A DNA stretch of 64,000 nucleotides from Dechloromonas sp. UBA6271 (GTDB lineage: Bacteria; Pseudomonadota; Gammaproteobacteria; Burkholderiales; Rhodocyclaceae). Position numbers and translations under genes: made by a program. The notes under the pieces are model-generated. The model made no database searches and was not told where the DNA came from. It saw nothing but the letters and a program-made list of their open reading frames with translations. This document shows positions 34,749-43,881 of the stretch, piece after piece (the first letter of the stretch is position 1; each line of letters begins with the position of its first letter). The DNA is taken from contig DJUX01000004.1 in NCBI GenBank assembly GCA_002440665.1, forward strand, positions 62,001 through 126,000. Direction: 5' to 3'.

Positions 34749-35325
34749 ATTGCCCGATAGCATTTTCAGAAAAAACAAAATCCAAACGAAACTTCGTCAC
34801 TTTCGGATCACTAAGAACAGCCTCTCCGTTAGTGGCAAAGATGCAAATAACTTCCTGCCTATCGCGAAATTTGGCATTAGATGTCACGCAATTCATTGTC
34901 CCACTCTGGACCGGAACTCCACTCCCCCCTGTGCGACCAACTGCACCAGCAGCCAATATCCGATAACTCAGTGGCCCCAAGACCCATCCAGCGAGTCCTG
35001 GCAAGTAATAGTCTCGAAAAACCTTCACTTCATAATTACAACAATCGAGTTGATTCATTTCGACAAGCCTCTTTCCCCCCCGACAGGACAAACCAGAAGG
35101 CCCCCTGATAATTCCAAAACCTCCACAAATGAATCCTGCCAAAATGGTTGTGGCGTATGCCTCCTGACTGAAGCTCAATTGATATCCTTTCTCGAAAGGA
35201 AATCGGCCATACATGGTTACCATTTTATCTGGTCGCGGATTTACAAAAGGCCCGCCAACTAGGTCGAGAATAAAGATGGCAACCAACGAAAACACCACAC
35301 CACTAATAATCTTCTTCATTTTCAT
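34747..35325 (-). CDS. AT-rich orphan membrane-anchored protein
   Basis: 192-residue protein of unknown function. The start at 35325 (MKMKKIISG) follows a long AT-rich leader. An N-terminal hydrophobic segment (about 5-25, ISGVVFSLVAIFILDLV) suggests a signal anchor. The rest is soluble with several cysteines (CRGGK, NQLDCCNYEV, NCVTS, VICIF). No family was recognised. The base composition is strikingly poorer in GC than neighbours and the gene sits between REP-like boxes, so it was probably acquired. It is unlikely to be spurious because the reading frame is uninterrupted in low-GC sequence. Confidence 0.6.
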   Translation of the reverse strand: MKMKKIISGVVFSLVAIFILDLVGGPFVNPRPDKMVTMYGRFPFEKGYQLSFSQEAYATTILAGFICGGFGIIRGPSGLSCRGGKRLVEMNQLDCCNYEVKVFRDYYLPGLAGWVLGPLSYRILAAGAVGRTGGSGVPVQSGTMNCVTSNAKFRDRQEVICIFATNGEAVLSDPKVTKFRLDFVFSENAIGQ

Positions 35326-35642
35326 AGGCAAACGGGGGCCAAGCTCAAATTTCCAGCGTAAGAAACCAATGGGGTCAGAGCCATTTCCGTTTTGGCCCAT
35401 TTTTCCCAGTCGACCGCAACAGCCATGCACCATTCGCTGGCGTTCGACCAACGGCCATTCTGTTTGCCCGCCAATGCCAAGTCAATAAGCGCAAGGCCAG
35501 TGCATTACGAAAAGATCGCTCTGGAACCACAAAACGCTGGCAGTAGATAGCGCAAAGATGCCACGTCGAGCAGGCCAATTCGCCGCCTGCGTGTTAACAT
35601 GCTCGATTAGCTTTTCCCCGGCCAGTCCGCCCCCTGCCACCC
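35326..35642. other. 317-base gene-free stretch before ubiB
   Basis: AT-richer than the chromosome near 35330-35400. It contains the right-hand GGGGTCAGAGCC box (35371) and a copy of the dispersed motif (35409). No convincing open frame, tRNA or terminator was seen. It probably includes promoters for ubiB and for the AT-rich gene. Confidence 0.5.
35409..35420 (+). repeat. dispersed motif copy (GTCGACCGCAAC)
   Basis: Exact intergenic copy. On the GTCGAC side come CCC then ATTTTT, then after five more bases a GTTTTGG tract. Confidence 0.75.
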
Positions 35643-37166
35643 ATGCGCCTCTTCCGCCTGCTCAAGATCGCCGCCGTCGCCAGCCGCTACGGCCTCGACG
35701 AAATGGTGCTCGAACACGAGCCGAGCGGTCGTCTGGTGCGCTTGGCGAACACCCTGCAGTTCTGGCGCGACCTCTCGGCGCCGCGCGCCGTTCGTCTGCG
35801 CATGGCGCTGGAAGCGCTGGGGCCGATCTTCGTCAAGTTCGGCCAGGTGCTATCGACCCGCCGCGACCTGATGCCAACCGACATCGCCGACGAGCTGGCC
35901 AAGCTGCAGGACCGCGTGCCGCCCTTCGACTCGCATCTGGCGCTGGCCGAGATCGAGAAGGCCTACGGCGGCCGCCCGGCGAGCGAGGTTTTCGCCGAGT
36001 TCGACCCGCTGCCGATCGCCTCGGCGTCGATCGCCCAGGTGCATTTCGCCACGCTGCGCGCCGAGGACGGCAGCCATGAGGTGGCGGTCAAGATCCTGCG
36101 CCCCAACATGCTGTCGGTCATCGAACACGACCTGGCGCTGATGGACAATTTCGCGCTGCTGCTCGAAAAGCTGTGGGCCGATGGCAAGCGCCTGAAGCCG
36201 CGCGAGGTGGTCGCCGAATTCGCCAAGTACCTGCGCGACGAGCTCGACCTGATGCGCGAGGCGGCCAACGCCTCGCAACTGCGGCGCAACTTCACCGATT
36301 CGCAGCTGCTGGTGGTGCCCGAGATTCACTGGGATTTCTGCACGTCGACCGTAATGGTCATGGAGCGCATGCAGGGCACACCGATCTCGCAGATCGACAA
36401 GTTGCGCGCCGACGGCATCGATCTTTCCCGGCTCTCGGCGGCCGGCGTCGAAATCTTCTTCACCCAGGTCTTCCGCGACGGCTTCTTCCATGCCGACATG
36501 CACCCCGGCAATATCTTCGTCGCCCCCGACGGCCGCTACATCGCGCTCGATTTCGGCATCGTCGGCACGCTGACCGATTCCGACAAGAATTATCTGGCGC
36601 AGAACTTCCTCGCCTTCTTCCGCCGCGATTACAAGCGCGTCGCCGAGGCGCACATCGAATCCGGCTGGGCACCAAAGGAAACGCGGGTCGACGAGTTCGA
36701 AGCCGCCATCCGCGCCGTCTGCGAACCAATCTTCGACCGCCCGCTGAAGGATATTTCCTTCGGCAAGGTGCTGCTGCGCCTGTTCCAGACCTCGCGCCGC
36801 TTCAATGTCGAGATCCAGCCGCAGCTGGTCATGCTGCAGAAAACGCTGCTCAACATCGAAGGCCTCGGCCGCCAGCTCGATCCGGAACTCGATCTGTGGA
36901 AGACTGCCAAGCCTTTCCTCGAACGCTGGATGAGCGAGCAGGTCGGCTGGCGCGGACTGGTGCGCAACTTCGAACAGGAAGCGCCCTACCTGGCGCGCAC
37001 CCTGCCGCAGCTGCCGCGCCTCGTGCACCAGTCGCTGGTGCGTGAACCGGCAGCCGATCTGCAACCGCTGTTCGAACGCCTGATCGCTTCGCAGCAGCAG
37101 CAGAACCGCTGGCTGGCGATCATCGCGCTGCTGCTGGCGACCGTCATCGGACTGCTGCTCACCTGA
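35643..37166 (+). CDS. ubiB: UbiB, ubiquinone biosynthesis atypical kinase
   Basis: 507-residue ABC1/UbiB family protein needed for coenzyme Q biosynthesis, probably as an ATPase helping lipid precursors reach their enzymes. The KxGQ motif (FVKFGQVLSTRRDLMP, about residues 64-79) and the catalytic region HADMHPGN are present. The C-terminus (WLAIIALLLATVIGLLLT) is a hydrophobic membrane anchor. The promoter region includes the gene-free stretch upstream. It is followed after seven bases by the SNF2 helicase gene on the same strand. Confidence 0.94.
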   Translation: MRLFRLLKIAAVASRYGLDEMVLEHEPSGRLVRLANTLQFWRDLSAPRAVRLRMALEALGPIFVKFGQVLSTRRDLMPTDIADELAKLQDRVPPFDSHLALAEIEKAYGGRPASEVFAEFDPLPIASASIAQVHFATLRAEDGSHEVAVKILRPNMLSVIEHDLALMDNFALLLEKLWADGKRLKPREVVAEFAKYLRDELDLMREAANASQLRRNFTDSQLLVVPEIHWDFCTSTVMVMERMQGTPISQIDKLRADGIDLSRLSAAGVEIFFTQVFRDGFFHADMHPGNIFVAPDGRYIALDFGIVGTLTDSDKNYLAQNFLAFFRRDYKRVAEAHIESGWAPKETRVDEFEAAIRAVCEPIFDRPLKDISFGKVLLRLFQTSRRFNVEIQPQLVMLQKTLLNIEGLGRQLDPELDLWKTAKPFLERWMSEQVGWRGLVRNFEQEAPYLARTLPQLPRLVHQSLVREPAADLQPLFERLIASQQQQNRWLAIIALLLATVIGLLLT

Positions 37167-37173
37167 TTCGCCG

Positions 37174-40100
37174 ATGTTGCCACCCACACTAGATTCCTAC
37201 ACGGAGAAGCACCTGCGCGACTGGCTCGGCCAGCGCGAACTGGACAAGGCGCGTGCCTACCTCGAAGTCGTCCAGGATCTGGAGATCGCGCCGGAATTCA
37301 TCCGCGCCGTGGTGCCCGGCAGCGCGCGCAAGCCCTACGTGGCGATGGCCAAGCTATCGACCGGCAAACAGGGCTTCCAGACCCTGGTCAGCGCCTGCAC
37401 CTGCCCGGTCGGCGGTCATTGCAAGCACGTCGCCGCGATGCTGCTGCGTGCCCTTGAGGAACGCAACGCCCCCGATCGCGTCAGCCCCGGCGTGCTGTCA
37501 TGGGTCGAAGACCTGCGCCGCGCGTCGATTGCCGTCGCCAAGAAGAAAGCGCGACCATCCGGCATCCGTCAGCAACTTTTCTACATGCTGAAATGGACGC
37601 CCGATCAGCGCCATTTCGGCGTCGAGATCGCCAAGGGCAAATTCCCCGACAGCGCCGAAGAGTGGTGGAACGTCGAGCGCGCACTCATCAATCCGCCGCA
37701 GTTCGTCAGCGAGGCCGACCTCGGCATCCTGCGCCCGCTGTGGGCCGACCGCCTGCACGAAACCGGGCTACGCGCCTTCGGACTCGGCCCCAAGCACGGC
37801 GCCGAAACCCTGAAACGCCTGACTGAAAGCGGCCGTTTCTATGCCGACAATGGCGACGGCCTGCCCCTGAGCGAAGGCGCGCCGCGCCCGGCCACGGTCG
37901 GCTGGCGCGTTGACGCACGCGGCCTGCAACGGCCGCTGCTGGTCGCCCAACCGGCTGCGGCGCTGATCGTGCCGGTGCAACCGCCGTGGTACATCGACCT
38001 TGCCGAAGGCGAAGCCGGCCCGCTCGAAGTCGCCGGCAACCCGGCGGTCATCGCCCGCCTGTTCAGCCTGCCGCCGCTGTCGGCCAAGGAAGCCGCCGTC
38101 GTCGCCCAGACGCTGGACGAACTGGCGCCCGATCTGCCCAAACCGGCCGAAGACGCGACCACCCGGCTGCGCACGGTCGACGCGCCCTTGCAGCCGATCT
38201 TGCAGCTCGACACCGTGCCGACCCACGGCAACCGGGCGTGGCGCGGCTATGGCGCCAGCTTTGCCGGCGATTTCTTTGATGTCGCGCGGCCGCTGTTCCG
38301 CTACGCCGATGTCGACGTCCGCCCCGACGAACGCCATGAGTTCGTGACCCTGCCGGAGGGCGAAACCGTACACCTGAAGCGGCGCTCCGATGCGGAAATG
38401 CGTGCTTTGCAGGCGTTGACCGCAGCCGGCTTCGAGAAGATTCCGTCGCACACGCTCGACACCTTCGGCCGACCACCGGACGGTGTCTACGGCCTGGCCA
38501 GCGAAGGGGCGTGGACCACTTTCATGCAGGAGGGCCGCGATGCGCTGCGCGCCGCCGGCTGGCAGATCGAGCACCCCGAAGAATTCCGCCACCACCTGCT
38601 GGAAGTCGATGGCTGGGAAGCCGATCTTGTCGAATCCGACAACGGCTGGTTCGCGCTCGACATGGGCATCATCGTCGATGGCGAGCGCCTGGCGCTGGCG
38701 CCGCTGCTTGCCGCATTGTTCCGCCGCGACGGACGCTGGCTGGATAGCGCCCAGATCGAGGCGATTGCCGACGACGAACTGGTCGAACTGCAGACCCCGC
38801 TGCGCCAGCGCATCCGTGTCCCGGCGAGCCGCATCAAGCCGCTGGCGATAACGCTGATCGACCTCGTCGACGGCTTTTCCGGCGGCGACACCCTGCGCGT
38901 TTCGCGCTTCGATGCGCCGCGCCTGGCCGAACTCAACGACACCAGCCGCTGGCAGTTCAAGGGCCAGGGCGACATCCTGGCGCTGGCCGACCAGTTGCAT
39001 GCCGCGCAGGGCATCGGCAGCATCGCCTCGCCGGCCGGCCTGCGCCTCGAACTGCGCGACTACCAGAAGGAAGGCCTGGCCTGGCTGCAGTTCCTGCGCG
39101 CGCAGAACCTTTCCGGCATCCTCGCCGACGACATGGGCCTCGGCAAGACGGCGCAGACGCTGGCCCACCTGCTGCTGGAAAAGGAAGGCGGCCGCCTCGA
39201 CCGGCCGGCGCTGATCGTCCTGCCGACCTCGCTGATCTTCAACTGGAAACACGAGGCGGCGCGCTTCGCCCCCGGCCTCCGGGTGCTCTCGCTGCACGGC
39301 CCGGAACGCAAGAGCCGCTTCGCCGAAATCCCCGGGCACGACGTCGTGCTGACCACCTATCCGCTGCTCTGGCGCGACGCCGATGAACTGATGCAGCACA
39401 GCTACCACCTGCTCATCCTCGACGAGGCGCAGACCGTCAAGAACGCCCAGAGCCAGGGCGCCGAAGCGGTGCGCAAGATCGACGCCCGCCATCGTCTGTG
39501 CCTGACCGGCACGCCGCTGGAAAACCACCTCGGCGAGCTGTGGAGCCAGTTCGACTTCCTCCTGCCCGGCTTTCTCGGCGCCAGCCGGCAATTCGCCAAG
39601 CACTGGCGGACGCCGATCGAGAAGCAGAACGACCACCGCCGGCGCGACCTGCTGGCGCGCCGCATCCGCCCCTTCATCCTGCGCCGCAAGAAGGAAGACG
39701 TGGCGCAGGAGTTGCCGCCGAAGACCATCATCGTGCGCAGCGTCGAGCTCGAAGGCAGCCAGCGCGACCTCTACGAAACCGTGCGCGCGGCGATGGACGT
39801 CAAGGTGCGCGACGAAATCGCCAGCAAGGGCTTCAGCCGCAGCCAGATCGTCATCCTCGACGCCCTGCTCAAGCTACGCCAGGTCTGCTGCGACCCGCGC
39901 CTGGTCAAGGCCAATTCGGCACGCAAGGTGACCGAGCGCGCCAAGCTCGACCTGCTGATGGCGATGCTGCCGGAACTGGTCGACGAAGGCCGGCGCATCC
40001 TCGTCTTCTCGCAATTCACCAGCATGCTGGCGCTGATCGAAGAAGAACTGACCGCCATCGGCATCGACTACGCCCTGCTCACCGGCAGCACCAGCGACCG

Positions 40101-40452
40101 CGAAGCGCCGGTCCGCCGCTTCCAGAGCGGCGAGGTGCCGATCTTCCTGATCAGCCTGAAGGCCGGCGGCGTCGGCCTCAACCTGACCGCCGCCGACACC
40201 GTCATCCACTACGACCCGTGGTGGAACCCGGCCGTCGAAAACCAGGCCACCGACCGCGCCCACCGCCTCGGCCAGGACAAGCCGGTGTTCGTTTACAAAC
40301 TGATCGTCGGCGGCAGCATCGAGGAAAAGATCCTCGCCCTGCAGGAACGGAAGGCCGAACTGGCTGCCGGCATTCTCTCCGAGGATCGCGGCGTCGACCT
40401 CAAGTTCGGCAGCGACGATCTCGCCGCGCTGTTCGAGCCGCTGCCCGGCTAG
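37174..40452 (+). CDS. SWIM-zinc-finger SNF2-family helicase
   Basis: 1092-residue protein with an N-terminal SWIM zinc finger (Cys75, Cys77, Cys83, His85; CTCPVGGHCKH). A long central region of about 500 residues leads to a Swi2/Snf2 ATPase. Motifs: Walker A DDMGLGKTAQTLAHLL (about 652-667), DEAQ box (LILDEAQTVKNA), LTGTPLENHLGELWSQFDFL, and a helicase C-terminal lobe with QATDRAHRLGQDKPVF. Such proteins remodel or translocate along DNA or nucleoprotein; their bacterial roles are poorly defined. It lies seven bases after ubiB and may share its transcript. Confidence 0.9.
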   Translation: MLPPTLDSYTEKHLRDWLGQRELDKARAYLEVVQDLEIAPEFIRAVVPGSARKPYVAMAKLSTGKQGFQTLVSACTCPVGGHCKHVAAMLLRALEERNAPDRVSPGVLSWVEDLRRASIAVAKKKARPSGIRQQLFYMLKWTPDQRHFGVEIAKGKFPDSAEEWWNVERALINPPQFVSEADLGILRPLWADRLHETGLRAFGLGPKHGAETLKRLTESGRFYADNGDGLPLSEGAPRPATVGWRVDARGLQRPLLVAQPAAALIVPVQPPWYIDLAEGEAGPLEVAGNPAVIARLFSLPPLSAKEAAVVAQTLDELAPDLPKPAEDATTRLRTVDAPLQPILQLDTVPTHGNRAWRGYGASFAGDFFDVARPLFRYADVDVRPDERHEFVTLPEGETVHLKRRSDAEMRALQALTAAGFEKIPSHTLDTFGRPPDGVYGLASEGAWTTFMQEGRDALRAAGWQIEHPEEFRHHLLEVDGWEADLVESDNGWFALDMGIIVDGERLALAPLLAALFRRDGRWLDSAQIEAIADDELVELQTPLRQRIRVPASRIKPLAITLIDLVDGFSGGDTLRVSRFDAPRLAELNDTSRWQFKGQGDILALADQLHAAQGIGSIASPAGLRLELRDYQKEGLAWLQFLRAQNLSGILADDMGLGKTAQTLAHLLLEKEGGRLDRPALIVLPTSLIFNWKHEAARFAPGLRVLSLHGPERKSRFAEIPGHDVVLTTYPLLWRDADELMQHSYHLLILDEAQTVKNAQSQGAEAVRKIDARHRLCLTGTPLENHLGELWSQFDFLLPGFLGASRQFAKHWRTPIEKQNDHRRRDLLARRIRPFILRRKKEDVAQELPPKTIIVRSVELEGSQRDLYETVRAAMDVKVRDEIASKGFSRSQIVILDALLKLRQVCCDPRLVKANSARKVTERAKLDLLMAMLPELVDEGRRILVFSQFTSMLALIEEELTAIGIDYALLTGSTSDREAPVRRFQSGEVPIFLISLKAGGVGLNLTAADTVIHYDPWWNPAVENQATDRAHRLGQDKPVFVYKLIVGGSIEEKILALQERKAELAAGILSEDRGVDLKFGSDDLAALFEPLPG
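38415..38426 (+). repeat. dispersed motif variant (GTTGACCGCAGC)
   Basis: Variant copy inside the helicase gene, encoding part of LTAAGF. No clear A/T tract on the GTTGAC side. Confidence 0.45.
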
Positions 40453-40475
40453 TGCAATTTCCGCTTTTTTCGGGC

Positions 40476-40487
40476 GTCGACCGCAGC
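40476..40487 (+). repeat. dispersed motif copy (GTCGACCGCAGC)
   Basis: Intergenic copy between the helicase and DUF302 genes. On the GTCGAC side come five bases, then a TTTTTT run, then AATTT. Confidence 0.7.
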
Positions 40488-40533
40488 CGGTTGTACAATC
40501 AAAACATCAGAAACCACTAATGCTTGAGCCGCC

Positions 40534-40974
40534 ATGCGCCGACTCGCCGTTCTTATCGCCCTTGCCCTAAGCGCCGGCCTGGCCACGGCCGAAGACTGGG
40601 CAGTCCGCCTGCAGGTCGCCGGCAGTTTCGCCGACACCCGTGAATCCATCGTTCTCGCCATCGAAAACCGTGGCCTGGTGGTCAACTACACCTCGCACAT
40701 CGCCGACATGCTGGAGCGCACCGGGGCCGACATCGGCGCCCGCCGCAGGGTGTTCGAGCAGGCGGAGATCATCGAATTCTGCTCGGCCGGCCTGTCGCGC
40801 AAGATGATGGAAGCCGACCCGCACAACGTCGTTCTCTGCCCCTTCGCAATTTCTGTCTACACGCTGCCGGGCGACAAGGGCGGCACCTGGGTCGCCTACC
40901 GCCGGCCGCAGGGCAAATCGGCAACCATGGTCGAGGACTTGCTCAAGGAAATCGCCGGCGAAGCCGGGCGCTGA
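40534..40974 (+). CDS. DUF302 domain exported protein
   Basis: 146-residue protein with a Sec signal peptide (about 1-19, cleaved near ATA-EDW) and a DUF302 domain. DUF302 is a small alpha-beta fold of unknown function found in periplasmic or cytoplasmic proteins, sometimes near sulfur or respiratory genes. Conserved-looking segments are NRGLVVNYTSHIADML and PHNVVLCPFAISVYTLPG. It is single and is flanked on both sides by copies of the dispersed motif in the intergenic DNA. Confidence 0.82.
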   Translation: MRRLAVLIALALSAGLATAEDWAVRLQVAGSFADTRESIVLAIENRGLVVNYTSHIADMLERTGADIGARRRVFEQAEIIEFCSAGLSRKMMEADPHNVVLCPFAISVYTLPGDKGGTWVAYRRPQGKSATMVEDLLKEIAGEAGR

Positions 40975-40993
40975 AAATCGGCCCTTTTCAAGG

Positions 40994-41005
40994 GTCGACC
41001 GCAAC
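40994..41005 (+). repeat. dispersed motif copy (GTCGACCGCAAC)
   Basis: Intergenic copy between the DUF302 gene and pncC, extending to GTCGACCGCAACCGGC. Preceded on the GTCGAC side by CTTTTC and an upstream AAAAT. Confidence 0.75.
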
Positions 41006-41012
41006 CGGCCAC

Positions 41013-41513
41013 TCAGGCCATCAGCGTCGCCGCCATCACACGCTTCAAGGTGCCACTCAGCGCCAGGCGCACCGCCTGTTCGCGCACCTCGGCACGGGTA
41101 CCGGAAAACTGGCAGGTCAGTGCCTCGCAGCCGCCGTCGCGCTGCGCCCAGGCCAGGCAGACCATGCCGACCGGCTTGTCCGCGCTGCCGCCGGTGGGAC
41201 CGGCGATGCCGGTGATGGCCACAGCCCAGTCGGCGCGGCTGTTCTTCAGCGCACCCTGCGCCATCGCCCGGGCGGTCGCTTCGGAGACCGCGCCGTGACT
41301 TTCCAGCGTGGTTTCCGGCACGCCCAGCATGTCGACCTTGGCGCCATTCGAGTAGCTGACGAAGCCGCGGTCGAACCAGGTTGAACTGCCGGAAATGGCC
41401 GTCACCGTCTGCGCTACCCAGCCGCCGGTACAGGATTCGGCGGTCGCCAACCATTCCCCGCGGTTGAGCAACTCGCGGCCGAGATGTTCGGCAAGTTTTT
41501 CGAGTTCGGACAT
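41013..41513 (-). CDS. pncC: nicotinamide-nucleotide amidase (CinA C-terminal)
   Basis: 166-residue CinA C-terminal-type amidase that deamidates nicotinamide mononucleotide, recycling NAD by-products. The motif ATAESCTGGW carries the catalytic serine region, and TGIAGPTGG and PVGMVCLAW are conserved. This is the stand-alone form rather than the full CinA. The start at 41513 is chosen at the conserved N-terminus; longer frames overlap the divergent gene. It is divergent from the small membrane gene at 41545. Confidence 0.9.
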   Translation of the reverse strand: MSELEKLAEHLGRELLNRGEWLATAESCTGGWVAQTVTAISGSSTWFDRGFVSYSNGAKVDMLGVPETTLESHGAVSEATARAMAQGALKNSRADWAVAITGIAGPTGGSADKPVGMVCLAWAQRDGGCEALTCQFSGTRAEVREQAVRLALSGTLKRVMAATLMA

Positions 41514-41544
41514 AATGCGGCATCTTACACCTGCCAAGTTTTCC

Positions 41545-41907
41545 ATGCCTCGCCAACGCGACCACGTCCGCGATTTTCCCGGCCGCCGCGGGTTCAACCT
41601 GGGCCTGCGCAGCCTGCACTTGGTCGGCATCGTCCTGCTCGGGGCAGCGCTGCTCGGCGCCGGCGACATCGCGCTCGGCACCTGGCTGACCCTGCTTTCC
41701 GGAGCAGGCATGTTTGCCGGCGACGCCTGGACCAACCCCGGGCATGTGCGCGAAGTTGCCGGTTGCGGCGTGCTGCTCAAGCTGGTGTTGGTCGCGCTGA
41801 TGGCATTCGTGCCGGCGCTGGCCTTGCCGATCTTCTGGATAATTCTCGTGCTGTCGACCCTGCTCTCGCACGCCCCCGGCGCCCTGCGGCACAAGCGTCT
41901 GTTCTGA
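41545..41907 (+). CDS. small integral membrane protein
   Basis: 120-residue protein with about three to four hydrophobic segments (LHLVGIVLLGAALLGAG, LTLLSGAGMFAG, LKLVLVALMAFVPALALPIF). A basic N-terminus (MPRQRDHVRDFPGRR) and the C-terminal ALRHKRLF suggest a cytoplasmic N- and C-end. No family was recognised. It is divergent from pncC with overlapping promoter regions, and convergent with the cation transporter gene two bases downstream. Confidence 0.65.
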   Translation: MPRQRDHVRDFPGRRGFNLGLRSLHLVGIVLLGAALLGAGDIALGTWLTLLSGAGMFAGDAWTNPGHVREVAGCGVLLKLVLVALMAFVPALALPIFWIILVLSTLLSHAPGALRHKRLF

Positions 41908-41908
41908 C

Positions 41909-42790
41909 TCAGCGCAGGCGCAGGATACGCAACGCACCGGCAAGCACCACCAACCCGATGACGGTGCCGATGATCCAGTCGGGCCACGGGCTGCCGAGCC
42001 AGCCGACGAGGAGGCCGGCGGCGATGACGCCGAAGTTGGCGATCACGTCATTGGCCGAGAAGATGTAGCTGGCCTGCATGTGCACGCCGGCATTGCGCCG
42101 CCGGTAGATCAGTACCAGGCAACTGATGTTGGCGGCCAACGCCAGCACAGCGACGGCGATCATCGTCGTGGGTTCGGGCGCGCTGCCGGCCAGCACATGA
42201 CGCGCGGTTTCCAGCAGCGCGCCGAGGGCCAGCAGCAACTGCAGCACCCCGGCCGCCCGTGCCGCCGCCAGCTTGCGGCTCGCGGCGCGCCCGACGGCAT
42301 ACAGCGCGAGACCATACACGGTCGCGTCGGCAAACATGTCCAGCGCATCGGCGATCAGCCCCGCCGACTGCGCCCACCAGCCAAACCCCAGCTCGATACA
42401 GAACATCACCGCGTTGATTGCCAACAGCAACTGCAGGATGCGGGCCTCGCCGGCGGCGTCCTCAGCAGCCGATGCGTCTGCTTCGCCGCGGTCGAGTGGC
42501 TGGGTTGCCAGCAGTTCGGCGCCGTAGCCCAAGGGTTTCAGGCAGGCGAGGATCGACTCTGCGGCGCCGGCATGATCGACGTTCAGTGTCCTTCTCGGCA
42601 GGTCGAAGGCGAGGGTCGTTACTGGTGCTTGCGCAAGGCGCACGCGGATCATCTGCTCTTCCGCCGGGCAGTCCATGCCGGGAATGCGGAACGTGGAACG
42701 GAACAGTGGCCCGTCGCCCGCATCCGGAGCAAACGCCGCGACCGGCGAACCGGCCTTGCTGGCGCAACCGTCGCGGCAAGCGGCGGACAC
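41909..42790 (-). CDS. HMA-like domain cation transporter (CDF-type membrane part)
   Basis: 293-residue protein. The N-terminal part (about 28-95) resembles a heavy-metal-associated domain with GMDCPAEEQM; the usual second cysteine of GMxCxxC is replaced. The membrane part (about 118-290) has six hydrophobic segments in the cation diffusion facilitator pattern, including AGLIADALDMFADATVYGLALY. This layout suggests efflux of a divalent metal. The first 20 residues are Cys-containing and unusual. It is directly upstream of nothing coupled; it ends two bases from the convergent small membrane gene. Confidence 0.8.
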   Translation of the reverse strand: MSAACRDGCASKAGSPVAAFAPDAGDGPLFRSTFRIPGMDCPAEEQMIRVRLAQAPVTTLAFDLPRRTLNVDHAGAAESILACLKPLGYGAELLATQPLDRGEADASAAEDAAGEARILQLLLAINAVMFCIELGFGWWAQSAGLIADALDMFADATVYGLALYAVGRAASRKLAAARAAGVLQLLLALGALLETARHVLAGSAPEPTTMIAVAVLALAANISCLVLIYRRRNAGVHMQASYIFSANDVIANFGVIAAGLLVGWLGSPWPDWIIGTVIGLVVLAGALRILRLR

Positions 42791-42792
42791 GA

Positions 42793-43251
42793 TCAGGCGG
42801 TCGGCGCCTCGCGCCGGCGCAGCAGGTGATTGACGACGAAGCTCGACACCAGTTCGTGGCGCTGGTTGAACGCCGAATAGCGCAGGCGGGCGATGCCGCG
42901 GTCCGGCTTCGATTTCGACGGAATCACCGCCATCACCTCGACCTCGGCATGCAGCGTGTCGCCCGGCCGTGCCGGCGCGAACCAGCGCAATTCATCGATG
43001 CCCGGCGAGCCCATGCTCGATTCGGTGAGAATGCCCATCTGGATGAACAGGCGAAAAGTCAGCGAAACGACCTGGAAACCGCTGGCGATCAGCCCGCCGT
43101 AGATCGACTCGGCGGCGACCACGGCATTCAGGTGGAAGGGTTGCGGATCGTAGGTCAGCGCGAAAGCGATGATTTCGCTCTCGGTCAGCGTGATGCCCCC
43201 GGTGACGAATTTTTCGCCGGGATGCAAGTCATCGAGAAACTTCGCAGTCAT
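42793..43251 (-). CDS. MaoC-like (hotdog) dehydratase
   Basis: 152-residue hotdog-fold protein of the MaoC family, typically enoyl-CoA hydratases or related dehydratases. It carries the FDDLHPGEKFVTGGITLTE-type N-terminus and the catalytic-region motif FALTYDPQPFHLN (Asp and His). It stands two bases upstream of the metal transporter gene on the same strand but the functions are not clearly related. The substrate is unknown. Confidence 0.88.
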   Translation of the reverse strand: MTAKFLDDLHPGEKFVTGGITLTESEIIAFALTYDPQPFHLNAVVAAESIYGGLIASGFQVVSLTFRLFIQMGILTESSMGSPGIDELRWFAPARPGDTLHAEVEVMAVIPSKSKPDRGIARLRYSAFNQRHELVSSFVVNHLLRRREAPTA

Positions 43252-43310
43252 GTCGTTTTCCTCCTCGCGGCGCTCATCTTGACGCCGTGTGCGACACCAG
43301 AGGAGCAGGT

Positions 43311-43592
43311 CTACTGGGCAGCGTCGGCAGCCGCAGCTTCATTCTTCATTTGCTGAACCCGGAGCTGGATGTAGCGGGCTCTGGCTACGCCTTCATCACC
43401 GTGGGCGATGCGCATGGCGGTATCCCAGAGGGCATGGTCGATTCGCTCCAGGCGAAGTTCCCGATTGGCGATCATGAACCTGTCCAGATCCTTGTCATCC
43501 GTGGCCGCCGCCGCAGCCATCGAGCGGGCATAAATGAAATAACAGGCGCCTACCAGCAGCGCCAGAGCCAGGAAGGCAAAGTAAGTCGCCAT
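43311..43592 (-). CDS. small membrane-anchored protein of unknown function
   Basis: 93-residue protein. The start at 43592 gives one N-terminal transmembrane segment (about 3-22, YFAFLALALLVGACYFIYA) and a charged helical tail of about 65 residues (DKDLDRFMIANRELRLERID). The C-terminus is Ala-rich. No family was recognised. It is isolated between MaoC and the GlsB-type gene and its upstream region of about 290 bases is mostly non-coding. Confidence 0.6.
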   Translation of the reverse strand: MATYFAFLALALLVGACYFIYARSMAAAAATDDKDLDRFMIANRELRLERIDHALWDTAMRIAHGDEGVARARYIQLRVQQMKNEAAAADAAQ

Positions 43593-43881
43593 GAAAAGTT
43601 CTCGTTGAATCGAATGACCGACAGCATACCACCCCAAGCGTGCCGTTCAGCCAAGGTCGTACCGGGCCCTTCGCAGGCATCTGCCGACAGAGATGCGTTC
43701 CGCCGGCGCTGTGGCGGCGGTGGTCGCGGACGGCAGGAGGCCAGCAGCCACCTGACGCCCCCTGCGGGGCACCGATCATTTTTTTGGCGGCACTGCCAAC
43801 TTTCGTGGCACAACACGCGTTAACATGAAAACCTTACCCGCGCGGCGGGTGTCTTTCGTTGCTTCGAGGAGGATTCAAACC

